Shown here: piece by piece, positions 9,501-13,662 of the stretch | Layout: each line of letters opens with the position of its first letter | Numbering within the stretch: position 1 is the first letter of the stretch | Source of the DNA: Emergomyces orientalis | Lineage: Eukaryota; Ascomycota; Eurotiomycetes; Onygenales; Ajellomycetaceae | Assembly: GCA_002110485.1 (NCBI GenBank) | Contig: MOWL01000084.1 | Span: 1 to 13,662, forward strand | Direction of reading: 5' to 3' | DNA length: 13,662 nt | Notes under the pieces: generated by a model | What the model saw: the letters and a program-made list of their open reading frames with translations, nothing else | The model's database searches: none | What the model was told of the DNA's origin: nothing | Program-made: the position numbers and the translations under genes

Positions 9501-9994
9501 ATGAATGGGTGCGAAAAGAAATCCTGAGTAGATGAAGAAAACAATGAAGAGCTAGAGCACCTTCCTGGTGTGAACTCTTTGATCGACCCCTGAACAAAAG
9601 CATTCTGAAATGGCACAAGGGCCTAAGCAAGGTCAGAAGCTTGCTGATAATTCAACTAAGATCAGGGAAAACAGGGCTGGCAGCCTTTCTACATAAAAGA
9701 CGAGTACCGGATTTCCCATCACCAGCATGTGAATGTGGCTATTCAAATGAAACAGTGATGCATGTGATAGTTCACTGTGATAGATTTCAGCACAGTCGCG
9801 GGAGTCTGCTGCATGAGGGCAGAATCGACAAGAAATGGCTATTGAACACCAAAGAAGGGCTACACTGTCTAACAAAATGGTGGATCAAGCAGGGAATTCT
9901 ACCACAGTTCTCACTGGCAAAGACACTGAGTGTCTATCAGACAGAGGAGCAGCAATCTATCACATCTCAATCAAGCATACGCAGACCTCAATAA
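6527..9994 (+). CDS. LINE-B ORF2: AP-like endonuclease and reverse transcriptase, reading TGA as Trp, one nonsense codon
   Basis: ORF2 nicks the target DNA and reverse transcribes the element RNA there. From ATG 6527 one frame runs 1155 codons to TAA 9992-9994, with TGA at 6773, 9353, 9431, 9533 and 9545 and one TAA at 9461. Endonuclease motifs are LQYNVHKS (residue about 5), IQEPW (about 39), GDFNVHH (about 179) and ASDHMPI (about 257). The usual Asp of the T-[IVL]-D-L motif is Asn (TVNLIFLS, codon 7226-7228), which may weaken the nuclease. RT motifs are LDISEAYDRV (about 623), GIPQGSPLSP (about 680) and FVDDVNII (about 715), so the catalytic aspartates are intact. There is no room for an RNase H domain before the C-terminal W-x3-W and knuckle CECGYSNETVMHVIVHC (about residue 1068). 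The knuckle lies beyond the TGA and TAA codons, so they do not mark the natural end. Confidence 0.82.
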
Positions 9995-10402
9995 ACACCA
10001 TGCTGAAACCGCTGAAAGCGCGCTTACCACACAAAATCAGTGCTCATGGCACATCCCCACGCTCATTTCATGCTAAAGACACGACTCTCTATGCTTCAGA
10101 GCGCAGTTGGTGTCTTTCACTCACTTACTCACACGCGGGCGCATTTTCAAAAATGCTCAGTGTAATTTTTCTTTATTTTTAATTTTTCTTTTCTCATCCC
10201 ATTCTCTTCTCTTCTTGAGGACAGCAGTTGCTGGTCCCCGGTAGCCCTAAGCCTCACAGAAACTGTTACATACATTTATTAGTGCATGAGGTTTTTAATC
10301 CAGCAGTAAGCTCTCTTATTGCATGGTTTTCCTTGTTAGATAAAATAGATAGTTTCCCACATATCCCTGAGATTAAGTGGTGTATAATATAATAATAATA
10401 AT
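9995..10402 (+). other. LINE-B 3' UTR
   Basis: This is 408 bases from the ORF2 stop to the simple-repeat tail. It includes a T-rich stretch (10163-10215) and no credible ORF; the open frame at 9835-10182 is an out-of-frame shadow of ORF2 and the UTR. It carries ACACGCGGG near 10132, also present in the leader at 5079. Such UTRs usually contain the sequence recognised by the RT, which I cannot pinpoint here. Confidence 0.6.
10385..10402 (+). repeat. (AAT)n tail of LINE-B
   Basis: The tract reads AATATAATAATAATAATA and marks the 3' terminus of LINE-B. It parallels the AAT tail of LINE-A copy 2 at 4765. Confidence 0.75.
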
Positions 10403-10680
10403 GCTCATTCTTTTGAACAAAAATGTCAGGCTTTTATGAAAGTTCTATTTCAAAACCATCTCAATCTGAACAATATAATTCAATAAATGAATATATTGAA
10501 GATTCAAGATGAGCTTGACCAGATCTATCTAGAAATGAACTTGAAACTGCTATTTTTACAAGCTCTACAAAAACAGCTGCAGAATCTGATACTATAAATC
10601 ATTTAATCATTCAAAAAATCTTTCATTCTTTGAAAAATGAATTACTTGAATTATTCTCTCAATTAATGAAGAATGAGTAT
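10403..10680 (+). pseudogene. LINE-A-like ORF2 fragment (linker and start of the reverse transcriptase)
   Basis: Frame 1 is open across this AT-rich fragment with only TGA stops (10414, 10510, 10516). The text around 10507-10680 fits the RT entry region of fungal LINEs: W-A-W-P-D-L (both W written TGA), then ELETAIFTSSTKTAAESD in place of the familiar KKAPGPD region, then LIIQKIFHSLKNELLELFSQL. It is cut at 10680 by the LTR of gypsy-2 and abuts the LINE-B tail on the left. It could belong to the LINE-A family by composition and style, but it does not overlap copies 1 and 2, so this cannot be verified here. No TAA or TAG occurs in about 90 codons. Confidence 0.7.
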
Positions 10681-10692
10681 TGTGGTGGGGAA

Positions 10693-10721
10693 TCTCGGCG
10701 TGGTATTACTTTTCGCCGAGA
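10693..10721. promoter_or_regulatory. Perfect 8-bp inverted repeat in the LTR
   Basis: TCTCGGCG (10693-10700) and CGCCGAGA (10714-10721) are exact reverse complements separated by 13 bases. They could form a GC-rich hairpin or a binding site for a dimeric factor. The function is unknown. Confidence 0.5.
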
Positions 10722-10774
10722 CCGCCTCATATATTTGTTTGGCATGGCTGCCTCATATTCCCATTATCCTTTGA

Positions 10775-10784
10775 CACACGTGTG
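10775..10784. promoter_or_regulatory. CACGTG palindrome (E-box type) in the LTR
   Basis: CACACGTGTG is a perfect 10-base palindrome centred on CACGTG, and a second CACGTG lies at 10989-10994. CACGTG is the core bound by fungal bHLH factors such as Pho4 and Cbf1 in yeast. Use by this element is only inferred. Confidence 0.35.
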
Positions 10785-11028
10785 GATTCGGCGAAGATTG
10801 ATTGTACGCAGAGCAGTGAGATTGCTCCTTTTTGATTGTGTGATTTGATATGTGATTGATTGCTTGTTCTTCTTCTATATTTGAATCTCCTACGTGTTCT
10901 TTTGTATTGCTATTTGGATAGCTCGTTGAATAGAATATTGTATACACGGCGAACTTACCAACCTCCTTACGATCCCGCTGCTCCTGCCCACGTGCCGCCA
11001 AAAGCGCACAACCCCTTATTCCACTTCA

Positions 11029-11045
11029 TTGGCGTCCCTGGGAAG
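11029..11045 (+). other. Putative primer-binding site of gypsy-2
   Basis: TTGGCGTCCCTGGGAAG directly follows the CA at the end of the LTR. PBS sequences usually start with TGG, complementary to the CCA of a tRNA. The TGGCG start recalls tRNA-Asp-type sites of other gypsy elements, but I did not verify the tRNA. Confidence 0.5.
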
Positions 11046-11055
11046 GCAATTCAAA

Positions 11056-13326
11056 ATGGATGGGCAGGCGGTAGCTACGACTGATATGATTTCTCTCAAC
11101 ATTTTGTCTTTTCTGCTTTTGTTGAGCATTCTTTTCAATAGTGTTCATTTGTGGAAGCCTCTGATTGGCCGATATGGCCGATATCGACAGTGGATAATGA
11201 AGGATGCGAGCGAACGCCCCACTGATAAGCTCAATTTGAATACCCATACCCCTATTCAACAAATGAAAGAAGAGAGAAATGTTGAGAAAAGTGATAAGAA
11301 AAAAGACCTTCAGCAAAAAGATCTAAAGTGGATGTTGAAATTCCTTCTCTTTCTTGAGGATTTGAGATTTGAATATAAAAAGGATATTGATATTGATAGT
11401 ATTGTTGAACTCTTTCTCTTATGTGAACAGAAGTCTTTTGTGCGTTCCTTTCTTTCTCAATATATGTCTTCCAAGCATTCTCGGTCGGATTCTATTGCCC
11501 ATCGTCAAACTCAGTCAGGAAAGGTCTCTGCAGCGCCCCCGAAAATAGAAGTTAGCAAAGAGAAGACAGAAGCTAGCAAAGAAAAGATGACTACACCCAC
11601 TACTACCTCGTCCGGTCAGCCGACTCCCAATAGTGGACTGCCATATCAACGTCTTGTCATGCCGATGCCGATTCCTGGAGCACCTGGAGCCCCATTCTTT
11701 GATGGGAGAAACATTACTGCTTTTGTTGATCGATATGAGGCAATGTGCACCTTGCATTTCGTTGCAGGAATCGATGCTCTGGCGGTATTACGGAACTATT
11801 GTACCATGGAACTGCAGGGCCATATCGATCAGCTTGTCTTGGATCATAAGACATGGGAAATGGTTAAAAAGCAGTTGCTTGCCGATTTCTGGCGCGAAGA
11901 TGCTCACCAACAGATGTATAATCAATCTTACCTCCATGCATTGTGCAACAAAACCCATTCTACCAGCCAGGAGATCCTCGTCTACTGCCGTCAATTCCGC
12001 GCAGTTGCGATGCCCCTCATTTGCAAGAATGAATTGCAACAATCTCTTGCTTGTATCTGGTTTCTTCAAGGACTTTCAGAAGGTATTCGTGAAAAAGCTT
12101 TCCGCACTGCTGGATTTGATAAGGTTAGTCAATCTGGATGGGAACTGCCGAAGATCTGCGATGCTGTGTCTCAAATGCAGAAGACAAAGGAAGAGATTGC
12201 ACGAGTTCTGGCACCTGATGTTTTCCCCAACTCTATTCCATCGATGCAGCCGTCTGCTCAGCCCGTGTTTAATCCGCCCACATTGAATGTGCCTGTGCCG
12301 ACCGCTTCGGCGATGCCTGCTCCGGATGCGAAAACACAGAATCCGAGTGATAACATTCTTGAGAACCTTGTCAACCGAATGGACGCGTTATCTCTGGCGA
12401 TCGCTGGCATTCAAAACCAGGGAAACATGCAGCAAAATGTGACTGCTCCAAAGGTTCTTCTTACTCGAGGACGTGATCCTGCATTGGATTTGCCAAATGT
12501 GTCTTACTATGGAACTCAACGTGGACCTGGAGGCCCGTCTCGATCTCGATCTGGAAGCTTTGTTCAATACGATCGACCGCCGATGTCATGCTGGGGTTGC
12601 GGAGATTCAAACCATATGCTTCCAAATTGCTTAGCAATCGGCCGGCTCATCGATCAGGGCAAGATTCATCGGAATATGATTGGAGAATACTATGAGGGTA
12701 ATGTGATGAGAAAAGGCCCGAAGATTGCTGTCAACCGACTTGAGCCCCATATTGTTACAATTGAACGACTTTTGAAGCAAATGGCTGCACCGCCGACTGT
12801 CCCAACCGCGGATAAACTTCGGAATGATGGTAGTATCCGGGTATTTCCTGACGGATCCCCGATGCCATCGGTGAATGCCGTAAGCATATGTGATATTGGA
12901 TTTGATAGTGGCCCTGAGGAAGGTGATATGACCGATAGTGAGATGGAGGAGATTGTTAGTGTAATGGCTGCTTCCACTTCTACTGAGAAGGATAAGGCCT
13001 CTTCTATGAATAAAAATCAAGCAACGCTTTCCGGACGAATTGAGAAGGAGAAGAGACTGCCAACAACACATTCTCGGCGCAATGGCAGGTATTCAGATGG
13101 GAAATCAGTTTCTTTTGCTCAAGATGTGATCTCTGCTTCACAGGAAGATGATGAGGATGATAATTCTCAACTCTCCATGATGAACAGCTTCAGGGCGGAA
13201 GTCCAAAGCTCGGAGACGGTGGAATTGTCCCAGATTCAGAAATGGCAGATGCTCCGCAGATTCAGAAGAAAACTGTTCTCTGCAGGCCTCGGAAACTCAA
13301 AGGGCCAAAGCTTTCTGCAGAAATGA
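11056..13326 (+). CDS. gag: Gypsy-2 Gag (capsid/nucleocapsid)
   Basis: Gag assembles the virus-like particle and packages the element RNA. The first ATG is at 11056, 27 bases after the LTR, and gives 756 residues. An open stretch from TTG at 11029 is just the PBS read through. Residues 12-33 are a strikingly hydrophobic stretch rich in Leu and Ile. A charged Lys/Glu-rich segment follows (about 70-190), then the capsid-like core starting GAPGAPFFDGRNITAFVDRY (about 207) and running to about 360. A Pro-rich linker (about 390-430) leads to the zinc knuckle CWGCGDSNHMLPNC (residues 512-525, C-x2-C-x4-H-x4-C). The acidic, Ser-rich C-terminus extends past 700. The last residues before TGA 13324-13326 overlap pol, which is read in the -1 frame, and are probably not conserved. 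Confidence 0.85.
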   Translation: MDGQAVATTDMISLNILSFLLLLSILFNSVHLWKPLIGRYGRYRQWIMKDASERPTDKLNLNTHTPIQQMKEERNVEKSDKKKDLQQKDLKWMLKFLLFLEDLRFEYKKDIDIDSIVELFLLCEQKSFVRSFLSQYMSSKHSRSDSIAHRQTQSGKVSAAPPKIEVSKEKTEASKEKMTTPTTTSSGQPTPNSGLPYQRLVMPMPIPGAPGAPFFDGRNITAFVDRYEAMCTLHFVAGIDALAVLRNYCTMELQGHIDQLVLDHKTWEMVKKQLLADFWREDAHQQMYNQSYLHALCNKTHSTSQEILVYCRQFRAVAMPLICKNELQQSLACIWFLQGLSEGIREKAFRTAGFDKVSQSGWELPKICDAVSQMQKTKEEIARVLAPDVFPNSIPSMQPSAQPVFNPPTLNVPVPTASAMPAPDAKTQNPSDNILENLVNRMDALSLAIAGIQNQGNMQQNVTAPKVLLTRGRDPALDLPNVSYYGTQRGPGGPSRSRSGSFVQYDRPPMSCWGCGDSNHMLPNCLAIGRLIDQGKIHRNMIGEYYEGNVMRKGPKIAVNRLEPHIVTIERLLKQMAAPPTVPTADKLRNDGSIRVFPDGSPMPSVNAVSICDIGFDSGPEEGDMTDSEMEEIVSVMAASTSTEKDKASSMNKNQATLSGRIEKEKRLPTTHSRRNGRYSDGKSVSFAQDVISASQEDDEDDNSQLSMMNSFRAEVQSSETVELSQIQKWQMLRRFRRKLFSAGLGNSKGQSFLQK

Positions 13327-13662
13327 AGAATAAAGACAATATGGCGATCGCGACGCGGCGAATATTTGAGAAGATCATGCGCCAAGAAATCGGCGGAATT
13401 CAGATTAAAGATCTCATGGCATGCTCCACCCAACTCCAGCACATGTTCTTTCAAAATCTTCCCATCGAAGTTCAACAGCATATGATTCGGGATGATGCAG
13501 CCACCGTTGCCCTGGTTCAACCTGGCACTTCTGTTGCTGAGTATAATCCTCGTTGGAATCTCGTTTCGGTTGGACACATCAAGTTCACTGTCGGAATTGG
13601 AAAGGGGGAAACTGAGGCGATATTTGATGGAGGTGCGGAAATTAACTGTCTTGTTGAAAGAA
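13164..13662 (+). CDS. pol: Gypsy-2 Pol, N-terminal part with aspartic protease (partial at the window end)
   Basis: Frame 0 is open from just after a TAA at 13161 to the window end. The text that resembles gypsy pol starts within the gag overlap (PRKLKGPKLSAEMK, 13290-13331) and continues through IFEKIMRQEIGG and MFFQNLPIEVQQ. The protease active-site region is FDGGAEINCL (about 13629), where DGGA stands in place of the usual DSGA or DTGA. Pol lies -1 relative to gag with an overlap of up to 160 bases. I see no clear X-XXY-YYZ slippery heptamer in the overlap, so the offset could be a programmed frameshift of another type or a one-base lesion. RT and integrase would follow outside the window. 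Confidence 0.75.

Larger units (their letters stand above)
5057..10402 (+). mobile_element. LINE-B, near full-length Tad1-like non-LTR retrotransposon
   Basis: This element of about 5.3 kb has a leader, ORF1 (zinc-knuckle protein), ORF2 (endonuclease and reverse transcriptase), a 408-base 3' UTR and an (AAT)n tail. There is no frameshift in either ORF. All interruptions but one are TGA codons: 5361, 5442, 6426, 6528, 6773, 9353, 9431, 9533 and 9545, plus a single TAA at 9461. Codon use favours A-ending codons (AGA for Arg, ACA, GCA), unlike the gypsy elements. The left boundary is approximate. The right boundary is set by the AAT tract, beyond which LINE-A-like coding sequence starts. Confidence 0.85.
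10681..11028 (+). repeat. 5' LTR of gypsy-2
   Basis: This 348-base segment starts with TGTGGTGG and ends with CCACTTCA, the TG...CA ends of an LTR, with a partly complementary end pair. It lies between LINE coding sequence on the left and a TGG-starting primer-binding region on the right. It should contain the element promoter and polyadenylation signals; GTATACA near 10939 is an AT-rich candidate only. The boundaries are inferred because the second LTR is out of view. Confidence 0.7.
10681..13662 (+). mobile_element. Ty3/gypsy LTR retrotransposon, 5' part (gypsy-2), continues beyond the window
   Basis: The order is 5' LTR (10681-11028), primer-binding region (from 11029), gag (11056-13326) and the start of pol with the protease (to the window end). 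It interrupts the LINE fragment ending at 10680. The open gag of 756 codons suggests a younger copy than gypsy-1. All nine or so Trp codons in gag are TGG. The right end, with RT, integrase and the 3' LTR, lies outside the window, so neither LTR identity nor a target-site duplication can be tested. The five bases AGTAT at 10676-10680 are the left candidate for such a duplication. Confidence 0.85.

Noticed and set aside
5145..9994. Strand-biased G-to-A hypermutation in GA context
   Set aside because: It could turn TGG-A into TGA-A without making TAG, but GA-rich codons (GAA, GAT, AGA, GGA) remain very abundant and most catalytic Asp and Glu are intact. The Asp-to-Asn change at 7226 alone is not enough.
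9835..10182. Open frame across the LINE-B ORF2 end and 3' UTR
   Set aside because: It overlaps the conserved C-terminal ORF2 in another frame and has no recognisable domain.
5124..10413. CATTCTTT at 5124-5131 and 10406-10413 as the LINE-B target-site duplication
   Set aside because: It would leave only 13 bases before the ORF1 ATG and three extra bases after the AAT tail, and an 8-base AT-rich match may be chance. Not strong enough to set the borders.
2909..10518. RIP (repeat-induced point mutation) as the source of the stops
   Set aside because: Classical RIP changes CpA to TpA. On a Trp codon this gives TAG, and on Gln codons TAA or TAG. The LINEs show no internal TAG and few TAA, so RIP does not predict the pattern.
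2909..10518. CpG deamination of CGA (Arg) to TGA
   Set aside because: Three TGA align directly with TGG in the sister copy, and others fall at Trp positions of the family (RNase H, W-x-W-P, W-x3-W). Arg is encoded mainly by AGA in these ORFs, so CGA is a poor source.
1..13662. Mitochondrial DNA, where TGA=Trp is normal
   Set aside because: LTR retrotransposons and LINEs with AP-like endonuclease are nuclear elements, and nothing mitochondrial is visible.

Overview
What it is. The window is a nest of retrotransposons and I recognise no host gene. Two element classes are present: Ty3/gypsy LTR retrotransposons with a gag and pol style familiar from filamentous ascomycetes, and non-LTR (LINE) elements of the fungal Tad1/I type (zinc-knuckle ORF1, AP-like endonuclease, reverse transcriptase, sometimes RNase H, and a C-terminal CxCx8Hx4C or CxxCx8Hx4C knuckle). 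This points to a transposon-rich, fairly AT-rich fungal nuclear genome, probably Ascomycota. That assignment is an inference from element families. Layout: 1-2265 (+), decayed internal part of a Ty3/gypsy pol (RT, RNase H, integrase), cut off on the right by a poly(T) run. 2266-about 3630 (-), 5'-truncated copy of an AT-rich LINE ('LINE-A') with its poly(A) tail at 2266-2287. About 3630-4800 (+), a second diverged 5'-truncated LINE-A copy in head-to-head orientation, ending in an (AAT)n tail. 4801-5144, AT-rich sequence that I cannot assign, merging into the leader of the next element. About 5057-10402 (+), a nearly complete LINE ('LINE-B') with overlapping ORF1 and ORF2, a 3' UTR and an (AAT)n tail. 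10403-10680 (+), a third LINE-A-like fragment (start of the RT region). 10681-13662 (+), the 5' LTR, primer-binding region, gag and start of pol of a second gypsy element that inserted into that LINE fragment and runs off the window. Main observation. The LINE reading frames are interrupted almost only by TGA. I count 22 in-frame TGA, three in-frame TAA and no internal TAG, against about 40 TGG. The TGA codons sit where tryptophan is expected. The two LINE-A copies check each other: at three aligned positions one has TGG and the other TGA, and at three more both have TGA. If TGA is read as Trp, LINE-B becomes two ORFs, ORF1 at 5145-6542 ending in TAG and ORF2 at 6527-9994 ending in TAA, overlapping by 16 bases and carrying one true nonsense codon (TAA at 9461). 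The simplest reading is a nuclear code, or an efficient recoding, in which UGA means Trp. The gypsy elements use only TGG for conserved Trp, which works under either code. The window alone cannot prove reassignment. A tRNA-Trp with anticodon UCA, and host genes with TGA at conserved Trp, would decide it. Chronology by nesting: gypsy-1, then a LINE-A insertion into it; separately, a LINE-A-like fragment was interrupted by gypsy-2 and is abutted by LINE-B.
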